Positions 45,663-53,506 of a stretch of DNA of 64,000 nt are shown here, one piece after another. Numbering within the stretch: the stretch's first letter is position 1; each line of letters opens with the position of its first letter. The notes under the pieces were generated by a model. That model did not search any database. It saw only the letters and a list, made by a program, of their open reading frames with translations, and had not been told where the DNA came from. The stretch is taken from assembly GCA_002483265.1 (NCBI GenBank), contig DLHO01000016.1, positions 1-64,000 of the forward strand, read 5' to 3'. The position numbers and the translations under genes were made by a program. Source of the stretch: Flavobacteriales bacterium UBA7666. GTDB lineage: Bacteria; Bacteroidota; Bacteroidia; Flavobacteriales_D; Crocinitomicaceae.

Positions 45663-45974
45663 TTGATCGTACACAGACGTTTGAAAGCGTTTCACCTACG
45701 TCTGAAGAAGGTACACACCTCTTTGAATGAGAGTAAGCTACGTTTGAAAGACTTTCATGCGCGCCTGATTTGGTTTCAGCTGCCTTTGAAAGAGGGAATG
45801 GAAGGATGGAATAAGAGGAACCGATTATTGAAAGAGGAGCGTACCGTTCTAATTGAAGTTCACAGACTTTCGATTAAATATCCGGGCGTTTTGTTTGGCT
45901 TTCAGCCTGATTTGATTAGGAATCCTTGTAATGCCGAAAAGGCGATCGTTTTTACGATCACCTCTTCGGGTTAA
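45663..45974 (+). CDS. Doubtful ORF over a 21-bp-period repeat
   Basis: 103 residues whose first half reads as RLKxFHx-like heptads because the DNA has a 21-bp period. A strong hairpin lies at its 3' end and a small gene overlaps its stop on the other strand. It may be only a by-product of the repeat. Confidence 0.25.
   Translation: MIVHRRLKAFHLRLKKVHTSLNESKLRLKDFHARLIWFQLPLKEGMEGWNKRNRLLKEERTVLIEVHRLSIKYPGVLFGFQPDLIRNPCNAEKAIVFTITSSG
45678..45803 (+). repeat. Degenerate tandem repeat, 21-bp period, six units
   Basis: Units begin at 45678, 45699, 45720, 45741, 45762 and 45783 with a consensus head CGTTTGAAAG (variants CGTCTGAAG, TCTTTGAAT, CGCCTGATT, CCTTTGAAAG). Encodes heptads if translated rightward. 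Confidence 0.7.
45933..45968. terminator. Strong hairpin, possible terminator
   Basis: CCGAAAAGGCGATCGT and ACGATCACCTCTTCGG form a stem of about 15 bp with two internal mismatches and a short T loop. On the minus strand it directly follows the 47-residue gene; on the plus strand a T-run follows 17 bp later. Confidence 0.55.
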
Positions 45975-46114
45975 TTAGTAAAAGATTTTTTTTGCTTTAA
46001 AGCTTTTTCGATCTTTTTAATCAACTCTTCTTTTTCAGGAGTTGATGGTCCTTTTTTGAGTCGATCAAGATCTTGTCTTGTCCACTCTTTTTTTTGGTTG
46101 TTTTTCTTTTCCAT
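45971..46114 (-). CDS. 47-residue basic helical protein
   Basis: Starts MEKKNNQKKEWTRQDLDRL and continues as one or two charged helices (STPEKEELIKKIEKALKQKK). A TAAAG stretch just before the ATG could help ribosome binding, and a hairpin follows the stop. Looks like a small nucleic-acid-binding or regulatory protein; no family recognised. Confidence 0.55.
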   Translation of the reverse strand: MEKKNNQKKEWTRQDLDRLKKGPSTPEKEELIKKIEKALKQKKSFTN

Positions 46115-46461
46115 CTTTAATATGGTTTTTAAATGAATAATTGAATCAAATGTATGCAGTGGAAGGATTGCTTAATAAGCAGAATTGTTAGGATTTGTTA
46201 AGTTGTATTAAGTGCGGTTATTTGATTATTATTCGTGGTTGTTTGGTTGCTTTTGTTGAGTATGGAAAAGGGTGTGGTGGAATTTTTCGAGCGATTAGTT
46301 TACTATCAAATCTCAGGAATCCACAAAACATTCCCTATGATGCCATTTCAGATTTCTCCTTTTCGAACTAACTCCAGGATTGCTAAAAGCAAGATTGGCT
46401 CATGCGCTGCACCAACGTATTTGGAATCGCGCCGGAGGTGGGAGAAGGGGTGGGTGGGGCA
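46115..46461. other. Gene-free stretch downstream of the cyclase operon
   Basis: No supported gene. 46281-46440 looks like degraded coding DNA (plus-strand frame begins AISLLSNLRNPQNIPYDAIS before stops). The end, 46432-46466, is a G-rich run (GGAGGTGGGAGAAGGGGTGG) directly after the operon's last stop. Confidence 0.45.
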
Positions 46462-47580
46462 TTATTTAAATCTACAATAATAAATTTTATTAAGAAAATC
46501 GACATTCAATTCAACTTGCAAAGCGTCCCAAATAAAGAAGTTTGCAGTTTTCTTCGATGCGTTAAAATTATGAACTCTGTATAGCCTCCATTTTGAATCT
46601 TGTTTCATGACATAAACTTCATTCATAGACATATAAAAAGGGGATTTATCATTTCCTTTTGTGGTTTTTACCTCAATGTGAATTTCTTCTCCATTTAAGT
46701 CGTAAGATAAAATGTCATATCCTACAAAATCTTTTTGTTTTATAATTTTTTTATCAAGTGAAACGATTCCTTTTTCTTGAAGTTCTTTTAGTTTTTTTTG
46801 TTCTTGAATAAGAATTAATTTTTCACCAATATCTCCTAATTTTTTGTTTTCTCTATCCTGTTTTTCATAGATTGATAGTGGTTCACTTATAATTGATTCA
46901 TAAATGGTTTTGTCTTCGAATATGTACCCTTTTGGAATATCTTTTTTGGTAGGAGTTATTTTTTCAACTTCTTTTAAATTTATTTCAGTTAAGTCGATTA
47001 ATTCTAATTCAAGATTATCAATTTCCTCTTTTAAATCCGATAAATCTGAATTGTCTAAGAGTCTCTTTACTTCGTGGTAATAATGTAAATTATCTTGAAT
47101 AAAATGTTTGCTAAAATTTATTAGTTGTTCGAAATTCTCAAAGGTGTCGATATCAATGATGTACCATCTTAGCCATTGACCAATATAAAATTTAGACTCA
47201 ATGTACTTATCAAATAATACTACTTTTTCATGGCTTAATTTGTCAGATCCACTGAATTTACAATGCAACTTTATAATTAAACTTTCTTCTTCTGCGTTGC
47301 ATTCTACATTGAAGAATAATTGATGATCGTTCGGATCAGGAAAAATTCGACACCAAGCATATCCAGAGAAAGTTGAATGGTAGGAATTTACCCAATTATT
47401 CCTTTTTAGGTATGTAAAACCTAATTCGTTAGCGACACGTTCCCCCCAAAAACTCACTTTATCGAATATTGTTTTGCGAATTCTCAGACCTGCATTTACA
47501 TGATCTGATATTTCTTTATTATAGAGCTTATTTGAATGTCTAACAAAAAAGTCCATGTCTTCTTGGGTAAAATGATTCAT
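46462..47580 (-). CDS. DUF3883 / PD-(D/E)XK nuclease-like protein
   Basis: 372 residues. The first 240 residues are unassigned (alpha/beta with a PD-(D/E)XK-independent look, charged helices 175-205). The C-terminal 125 residues match DUF3883: GDIGEKLILIQEQ (E253), VGYDILSYD (D289) and HIEVKTTKG (E303, K305), the restriction-endonuclease-fold active site. DUF3883 often occurs in defence proteins. It is the last of four co-directional genes, 34 bp after the membrane protein. Whether it cuts DNA or only recognises something is unknown. Confidence 0.75.
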   Translation of the reverse strand: MNHFTQEDMDFFVRHSNKLYNKEISDHVNAGLRIRKTIFDKVSFWGERVANELGFTYLKRNNWVNSYHSTFSGYAWCRIFPDPNDHQLFFNVECNAEEESLIIKLHCKFSGSDKLSHEKVVLFDKYIESKFYIGQWLRWYIIDIDTFENFEQLINFSKHFIQDNLHYYHEVKRLLDNSDLSDLKEEIDNLELELIDLTEINLKEVEKITPTKKDIPKGYIFEDKTIYESIISEPLSIYEKQDRENKKLGDIGEKLILIQEQKKLKELQEKGIVSLDKKIIKQKDFVGYDILSYDLNGEEIHIEVKTTKGNDKSPFYMSMNEVYVMKQDSKWRLYRVHNFNASKKTANFFIWDALQVELNVDFLNKIYYCRFK

Positions 47581-47614
47581 CCAGTGATTAATATTTAAGT
47601 AGAAGTTTTAGAAT

Positions 47615-48079
47615 TTAAGATTGCATTCTTATTATTTTGGATAGGATTAGTAAGCATCTCCAAAGAGTTAAGAAAACCAAGACAATACTCAATGTATTGA
47701 AATATTTTAAATATTGACTGTTATCAAAATAGAAATTAAGTAAAACATATCCCAAAAACGAAATTCCAATTAATACTTTAACACCATTTTTAAGATGTTT
47801 GGTGGTTTGAAAATAATATGGTGAATCATAAAATTTACTTTTTGTAGCATAATCTGAGTTTTTAAAAGTGACAATGAGCGTTAATATTGTTAAAATGAAA
47901 CCTGCCGCCGTCAGACATACGCCACAAATATCTGAACTTAAGTCTTTAACTTTCTCTTCCTCAAAAGAATGTACAGCTAAAATCTTTAATTTGCACATTC
48001 CAATTCCAACAAGAATTGATAAGCAAAAATCGATCAAAATAGGTTTTCTGAAATAAAAGTCAATTATTTTTTCAATCAT
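47615..48079 (-). CDS. Four-helix membrane protein, candidate effector
   Basis: 154 residues with four predicted helices: about 13-30, 50-72, 99-117 and 128-147, and basic ends. Its ATG overlaps the preceding stop (ATGA), so translation is coupled. Size and topology suit either a Pycsar-type membrane effector or a RexB-like channel. No enzymatic motif. Confidence 0.7.
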   Translation of the reverse strand: MIEKIIDFYFRKPILIDFCLSILVGIGMCKLKILAVHSFEEEKVKDLSSDICGVCLTAAGFILTILTLIVTFKNSDYATKSKFYDSPYYFQTTKHLKNGVKVLIGISFLGYVLLNFYFDNSQYLKYFNTLSIVLVFLTLWRCLLILSKIIRMQS

Positions 48080-49047
48080 AAAGTTTCCATAAAATTGTCA
48101 AAATCATTTTCAATCAAGGCATATAAATCTCTTTTTTTCTTTAAGGAATCTAGATCAATTTCTTTGACTATTTCTTTCTTTCCTTTCAAAAGATTGAAGA
48201 AATCTTCATTACCATCCTTATCTTCATATTTAATAACAAAGTTTTCAAAGCAATCAATATTATCAGGCCTTTCTTTGAATTTAGTTAATAGATATTGAAT
48301 CATCCCATTAGCCTCATTGTTTAATTCCGAACTGATAATGTTCTTGCCAGGAGTTTGGAAAAGAGCCTCTATTTTGATATAATTAGGTTTAACTTTTTCA
48401 TTGAATTCGTTCATTCCCGAAAAGTATCTTTTTTCAATATCTGAATCTAACTGTTTAAATTTTGAGGAAGGAATTTTCATTTCGATATTCAAAACGTTTT
48501 TTAAATCAGCTAAGGTTTTATCGATTGAATTGTCCATGTACATTTCAACATTTGTTGATCTGGATAATTTTAGATTGTATTGAGCAATTTGTCTTAGATA
48601 GTATTCAATATCAGCCATTCGAGGCCCCCAATAATTATACTCAACACACAAAACTGCATGGTCCTTACTGTAATCGATGTAAAAATGAGTCTCTTCAGCA
48701 ATTGATAACTTTGAAGTGTCTATAGGGAACAGTAAAAACTTATCAGTAGGTTTTATTTTAGGCAGTTTACCTGATCTTAATAATGCTATAGAACATAGAA
48801 TTCTTTGTTCCTTAGGTTTAAAGACGGAACTTGTAACGAAAAGTTCTCTTGGAAATTCATTTTTTCTATTTGCATTCTTATTAATTAGCAGTCCATTTCC
48901 TTTCAATCTTTCCTGTGATAAAAATGTTATCACATCTCGAAGTATTCTTGTGCTACTATATTCTCCTTGAAGATCTTTTAAAGGAGAAAAGTAAAGAGAA
49001 TAGAAATGGAATTTAAGGGGGTGAGTAGTAATTTCAGTTTTTGACAT
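48076..49047 (-). CDS. Unknown 323-residue protein of the cyclase operon
   Basis: Soluble, alpha/beta, Lys-rich. N-terminal half: KFHFYSLYFSPL, then RILCSIALLRSG and FLLFPIDTSKL. The middle has HAVLCVEYNYWGPRMADIEYYLRQI, a layout (strand, GP, helix with D and YL) I find reminiscent of lambda RexA. C-terminal half is mostly helical. Coupled by ATGA to the membrane protein. Family not recognised with certainty. Confidence 0.6.
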   Translation of the reverse strand: MSKTEITTHPLKFHFYSLYFSPLKDLQGEYSSTRILRDVITFLSQERLKGNGLLINKNANRKNEFPRELFVTSSVFKPKEQRILCSIALLRSGKLPKIKPTDKFLLFPIDTSKLSIAEETHFYIDYSKDHAVLCVEYNYWGPRMADIEYYLRQIAQYNLKLSRSTNVEMYMDNSIDKTLADLKNVLNIEMKIPSSKFKQLDSDIEKRYFSGMNEFNEKVKPNYIKIEALFQTPGKNIISSELNNEANGMIQYLLTKFKERPDNIDCFENFVIKYEDKDGNEDFFNLLKGKKEIVKEIDLDSLKKKRDLYALIENDFDNFMETL

Positions 49048-49094
49048 TGGATGAAAAAATAGTTATTGTGTAGACTTACTTTTAGAAAGAAATG

Positions 49095-50201
49095 TTATTC
49101 TTCTTCTGACAACCAATCTGGATTTTTTATTTTTCTCAGACTTTCTGTTAATTCTATTTCATATGCTAGTGCTGTTCCTTCATTTTTGATAAATATTTCA
49201 GTTTCAAGAACCTTAATTGAATCATTTCCAATTCTGCAGATTTCTTCTTTTGCTGGCTGATTTAAAAGAGTTTGTCCAGCTTTAGCACTGGACATTCTGC
49301 AAGCATATACGACAGGAATTCCAACTACAGTTAATTCATTTCCGTTATTTACTAAAGTAACCTTTCCATAATCAACACCTATTCCAAGACCAACATCATT
49401 AATAAACACATTGAAACATTCACGTGAATCGTTGTAATGTTCTTTAAATACTTCATGACATTGTTCGGATGCAATTAATGCTCTTAAAATTGCATTTTCT
49501 CCACTATAGAACTTGGGAAAGAATGCTAAAATCCCATCACCTGTGAACTTATCGAAAATCCCAAAATTATCAATAATAATGTCGGATAATTTTTGAGAAA
49601 GTTTAGTGATGAATTCTGCGAATAATTCAGGTTTTCTGGCTTTTAACATTAGTTCAGTTGACCGCCTAATATCAATGGAAACAACTACTGTTTCTGAACT
49701 TTCTCCATTATTAAATTTTTGTTTGAAAGTTTCATTTTCAAAAAGTAATAATTGGGCTTTATTGTGAATGCGTGTTATAATGTGATTAATTTGCTGTTTG
49801 TCTTGAAGCTCCTTATTGGTAGTAAGTAATTCAGCAACAATTTTTTTTTGAGAATTTTGATCGTTTTTTGCTGCTTCATACTCTTTTGTTTTATCAAAGA
49901 GTTTTTTCTTCAATACATTTATTTCATCATTTATTTCTAAATGTTTGGAATAATTTGAAAATCGATTTGCTCCTAGTTTTGCTATATCTGAAATATTTAA
50001 AGACTCTATACTTGATGAATTTATAATTCGATTAAGATTTTCATTAAAAGCATTTGATGAGATGTATTGATTTACCGTTGATGAAATAGAATTAATATCT
50101 TTTATATCAAGATTTAAATCAATATCAGGTATATTGGTAATTTCTATTTTGGGAGGATTTAATTTAGACTTTGTTAATGGTTCTTTTTTTTTCGCGGCCA
50201 T
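49095..50201 (-). CDS. Class III nucleotidyl cyclase, Pycsar-like
   Basis: 368 residues. The N-terminal 160 residues are polar with a coiled coil (about 88-140) and no membrane helix. The cyclase domain (168-350) has both metal-binding aspartates: D177 in VVSIDIRRSTELM and D222 in KFTGDGILAFF. Lys218 is in the usual base-contacting position; the second base position (before the VVG turn) is Thr291; Arg302 of VYACRM is present but the usual transition-state Asn is not. Operon context with a small membrane protein suggests a defence cyclase (PycC-like) rather than a cAMP housekeeping enzyme. First gene of the operon. Confidence 0.8.
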   Translation of the reverse strand: MAAKKKEPLTKSKLNPPKIEITNIPDIDLNLDIKDINSISSTVNQYISSNAFNENLNRIINSSSIESLNISDIAKLGANRFSNYSKHLEINDEINVLKKKLFDKTKEYEAAKNDQNSQKKIVAELLTTNKELQDKQQINHIITRIHNKAQLLLFENETFKQKFNNGESSETVVVSIDIRRSTELMLKARKPELFAEFITKLSQKLSDIIIDNFGIFDKFTGDGILAFFPKFYSGENAILRALIASEQCHEVFKEHYNDSRECFNVFINDVGLGIGVDYGKVTLVNNGNELTVVGIPVVYACRMSSAKAGQTLLNQPAKEEICRIGNDSIKVLETEIFIKNEGTALAYEIELTESLRKIKNPDWLSEEE

Positions 50202-50396
50202 AATATTTAAGGTTTAAAACAGTCATTCGATTTGAATTAACTCTTTAAAAATAGAGGCAACGCAAGAGAAATTAGTTTCATTGTAACAAAAAGGTTTCGG
50301 CACGAATCTAACAAAAGACATCTTTAGTTGATCCTTCCTCCCTCATTTTCAGTATTTACCACATTTTTGGAATGTGGTTTACCACACACGAAAAAA
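50202..50396. other. Upstream region of the cyclase operon
   Basis: AT-rich, no gene. A perfect 8-bp hairpin ACCACATT-tttgg-AATGTGGT lies at 50358-50378, about 160 bp before the cyclase ATG. The promoter of the operon should be here; no clean TAnnTTTG could be fixed. Confidence 0.45.
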
Positions 50397-50472
50397 AACA
50401 AGTCGGGGCGAAAAATTTTTCGCCCCGACTTGTTTTCGAAACGACTTGTTTGATTTTCGCCCCGGCTTGTTT
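50397..50472. repeat. GC-capped palindrome P7 and terminator of the FnIII gene
   Basis: Perfect 38-bp palindrome AACAAGTC-GGGGCGAAAAA and complement (50397-50434), followed by TTTCGAAACGACTTGTT and a partial further copy (TTTCGCCCCGGCTTGTTT). On the minus strand the palindrome runs into eight T, a good terminator for the gene ending at 50502. Confidence 0.9.
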
Positions 50473-50501
50473 CGAGAATTATTTATCTCGATTGATTCTT
50501 C

Positions 50502-53471
50502 TTACTGCTTGATCAACTTGATCAAACTGCTTTTGTTTCCATTGGTGTACACCACGAAATACAATCCGCTTTCCAAATTAGAAATATCAAACGAACTTGC
50601 TTGTTCCAAATCAATCGTCATTAATTCCTGACCATTCATGTTTTTCAACGTGATGTTTCCTTGAGTCTGACCAGAAATCGTTACCAATCCGTTTGTTGGG
50701 TTCGGATAAACATTGAAGTTGATCGCTTCCTGTTCTTCCAAACCGACAGTAGAAGCCGTAGTGAACGAAATCGTTGTCCAGGTGGAGAAGTTTCCGTTTC
50801 CGCAGTTTGTACGAACGTGGAAATAATAAGTAGTCGAACCATTCAAAGCTGTTGCCGCAAATGCATTGTTCGGAGTTGCAGTACCGCTTCCTGTTGGGTT
50901 TGCAGCTGTTTGGTTTAATACGTATTCAAACGTACTTCCGGTTTGTGTATTCCAGATCAGATCCGCGCTGTGTCCGGCAATGTTTGCTGCGCTTAAACCG
51001 CTTGGAGCGGTACAAGGAGTTGCCAAAGTAGTGAACAAAATGGTTGTCCAGTTGGAGAAATTCCCGCTGCCACAATCTGTTCGAACGTGTAAGTAATAGG
51101 TTGTTGAAGGGCTTAAAGCTGATGCATGGTAGCTTGTAGCTGTAGTTGGAGTTCCGGCAGCAGCAGGAGCAGTTGCAGTTTGATCAACAAGGTATTCAAA
51201 AGAGTTGCCTCCTTGTATATTCCATGAAAGATCGGAAGAATTATCCGTTGTATTTGCAGCGGTCAATCCGGTTGGAACCGCACAAGGTGTTACCAATGTA
51301 GTGAATGAAATGGTAGTCCATGGAGACAAGTTTCCACTTCCACAATCGGTACGAACATGCAGGTAGTAAGTCGTTAACGGACTTAGTAATGTTGCATTGA
51401 AAGTTGTTCCTGAAGTTGCTGTTCCAGCTGTTGCGGGAGCAGTTGCTGTTTGATCAACTACATATTCAAACGTACTGCTTCCTTGTGTGTTCCATGAAAG
51501 ATCAGAAGAATTATCTGTTGTGTTTGCAGCCGTTAATCCGGTTGGAGCAGCACAAGGTGTTACTAAAGTTGTAAACGAAATAGTAACCCATGGAGAGAAA
51601 TTCGTTCCGCTGCAATCCGTGCGAACATGCAAGTAATAAGTTGTCAACGGGTTCAATGTTGTTGCATTGAAAGTTGTTCCGGTTGTTGGGGTCCCTAAAC
51701 CGATCGGATCTGCAGCCAGTTGGTCTACAACATATTCGAATGTGTTGCTTCCCTGTACATCCCATGATAGATCAGAAGAGTTGTGTGTTGTATTAGCAGC
51801 CGTCAATCCTGTTGGAGCAGCGCAAGGTGTTACCAATGTAGTGAACGAAATCGTTGTCCATGGAGACAGGTTTCCACTTCCACAATCTGTGCGAACATGC
51901 AGGTAATAAGTTGTCATCGGATTCAATGTTGTTGCATTGAAAGTTGTTCCGGCTGTTGCTGTTCCGGCTGTTGCAGGAGCAGTTGCAGTTTGATCCACTA
52001 CATACTCGAATGTGTTGCTTCCCTGTACATTCCATGAAAGATCAGAAGAGTTGTGTGTTGTATTAGCAGCAGTCAATCCTGTTGGAGCAGCGCAAGGAGT
52101 TACCAATGTAGTGAACGAAATCGTTGTCCATGGAGACAAGTTTCCGCTTCCACAATCTGTGCGAACATGCAGGTAGTAAGTTGTCAACGGATTCAATGTT
52201 GTTGCATTGAAAGTTGTTCCGGCTGTTGCTGTTCCGGCTGTTGCAGGAGCAGTTGCAGTTTGATTCACTACATACTCGAATGTGTTGCTTCCCTGTACAT
52301 CCCACGATAGATCAGAAGAGTTGTGTGTTGTATTAGCAGCAGTTAATCCTGTTGGAGCAGCGCAAGGAGTTACCAATGTCGTGAACGAAATCGTTGTCCA
52401 TGGAGACACGTTTCCGCTTCCGCAATCTGTGCGAACATGCAGGTAGTAAGTTGTCATGGGATTCAATGTTGTTGCATTGAAAGTTGTTCCTGAAGTTGCT
52501 GTTCCGGCTGTTGCAGGAGCAGTTGCCGTTTGGTCCACTACATACTCGAATGTGTTGCTTCCTTGTGCATCCCATGAAAGATCAGAAGAGTTGTGTGTTG
52601 TATTAGCAGCAGTTAATCCTGTTGGAGCAGCGCAAGGAGCAGCGGGTGTTGTAAAATTTACAAGAATCCAGTTTGAGAAGTTTGAAGTTCCGCATTTTCG
52701 GCGCAAATGAAAATAATAAGTTGTTGAAGGTGAAAGCGAAGAGGTGCTGAAGCTGTTTGTAGTAAGAGTTGTTCCTGCTCCTGCCGGATTGGTAGAAGTT
52801 TGATCCAAAATGTACTCGTACTCATTGGTTCCTCCTGCATCCCAGTTAAAGTCGGAGCTAGTTGCCGTTACATTATTTTCTGCAAGGTTAAGTGGCGCAT
52901 TACAAACCGGTGTAACCACTCCTGTTATTGTCAGGCTACGTGTATAACTATAACCTGCACCACTCTCAAGTGCTGCAATTCCTCTTAATACAGTTACAGT
53001 GGCCTGACTACCTGAGTTTAATGTCTGTCCCGCTGCAGGAATTGCAAAAGCGTTCAGAGCACTATTTCCGGCACAGCTGCTGCTAGTACCAATTGTTGTA
53101 GGATTTGTTTGCGTATAGACCGAACCATTGGTTAAACGAAGTGTGAATAGTTTTGAGCCGGATCCACTTCCATACGCTGACCCACCAATGGAGGTTATGG
53201 TGACATTGTAACCCGCAGCTGCCTGAATAATTGCACTGTAGTTGGTCGTTGCACCATTAGATGGAGAGGTAACACAAGTCGCTGTTACACCATTGTATTG
53301 TTGTGTCACATTAATACCCGTTGGTACACCTGTTGCGTTGGTCGTACCGGCCCCACCTAAACCTGTCCAGGTAATTGTGAAAGGGGTTTGTGCGTGTGAA
53401 TTTGTCTGTAATCCCACCAAAGTAAGGACTAGAAGACAAAGTTGAATCATTGTAAAGATTTGTTTTCTCAT
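50502..53471 (-). CDS. T9SS type A cargo with eight fibronectin-III repeats
   Basis: 989 residues. Signal peptide (LCLLVLTLVGLQTNSHA). A 160-residue beta domain is followed by eight FnIII units of about 90 residues, most starting CAAPTGLTAANTTHNSSDLSW and ending WTTISFTT. Five central units are nearly identical, and at DNA level seven unit boundaries recur exactly every 270 bp (51001 to 52621). The last 75 residues are a type A sorting domain (VYPNPTNGLVTISG ... GLYFVVYTNG). Predicted surface adhesin. Repeat identity implies recent expansion or gene conversion. Confidence 0.93.
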   Translation of the reverse strand: MRKQIFTMIQLCLLVLTLVGLQTNSHAQTPFTITWTGLGGAGTTNATGVPTGINVTQQYNGVTATCVTSPSNGATTNYSAIIQAAAGYNVTITSIGGSAYGSGSGSKLFTLRLTNGSVYTQTNPTTIGTSSSCAGNSALNAFAIPAAGQTLNSGSQATVTVLRGIAALESGAGYSYTRSLTITGVVTPVCNAPLNLAENNVTATSSDFNWDAGGTNEYEYILDQTSTNPAGAGTTLTTNSFSTSSLSPSTTYYFHLRRKCGTSNFSNWILVNFTTPAAPCAAPTGLTAANTTHNSSDLSWDAQGSNTFEYVVDQTATAPATAGTATSGTTFNATTLNPMTTYYLHVRTDCGSGNVSPWTTISFTTLVTPCAAPTGLTAANTTHNSSDLSWDVQGSNTFEYVVNQTATAPATAGTATAGTTFNATTLNPLTTYYLHVRTDCGSGNLSPWTTISFTTLVTPCAAPTGLTAANTTHNSSDLSWNVQGSNTFEYVVDQTATAPATAGTATAGTTFNATTLNPMTTYYLHVRTDCGSGNLSPWTTISFTTLVTPCAAPTGLTAANTTHNSSDLSWDVQGSNTFEYVVDQLAADPIGLGTPTTGTTFNATTLNPLTTYYLHVRTDCSGTNFSPWVTISFTTLVTPCAAPTGLTAANTTDNSSDLSWNTQGSSTFEYVVDQTATAPATAGTATSGTTFNATLLSPLTTYYLHVRTDCGSGNLSPWTTISFTTLVTPCAVPTGLTAANTTDNSSDLSWNIQGGNSFEYLVDQTATAPAAAGTPTTATSYHASALSPSTTYYLHVRTDCGSGNFSNWTTILFTTLATPCTAPSGLSAANIAGHSADLIWNTQTGSTFEYVLNQTAANPTGSGTATPNNAFAATALNGSTTYYFHVRTNCGNGNFSTWTTISFTTASTVGLEEQEAINFNVYPNPTNGLVTISGQTQGNITLKNMNGQELMTIDLEQASSFDISNLESGLYFVVYTNGNKSSLIKLIKQ
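51001..52630 (-). repeat. 270-bp tandem DNA repeats coding FnIII units
   Basis: The 10-mer GTTGGAGCAG (or one- to three-base variants) recurs at 51001, 51271, 51541, 51811, 52081, 52351 and 52621: exact 270-bp steps. Confidence 0.9.
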
Positions 53472-53506
53472 GATAATTTATTGATTATTAGATTAAAGTC
53501 CGGGTC

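Noticed and set aside
46235..46584. Rightward open frames over 46.2-46.6 kb
   Set aside because: They cross the degraded stretch and run antisense into the DUF3883 gene; no domain pattern.
50397..50472. CRISPR-like repeat cluster
   Set aside because: Only palindromic copies of one family without regular spacers; fits a REP-type element and terminator.
51500..52840. Many Cys-rich open frames antisense or out of frame to the FnIII gene
   Set aside because: They repeat every 270 bp only because the FnIII DNA repeats; shadows of the real gene.
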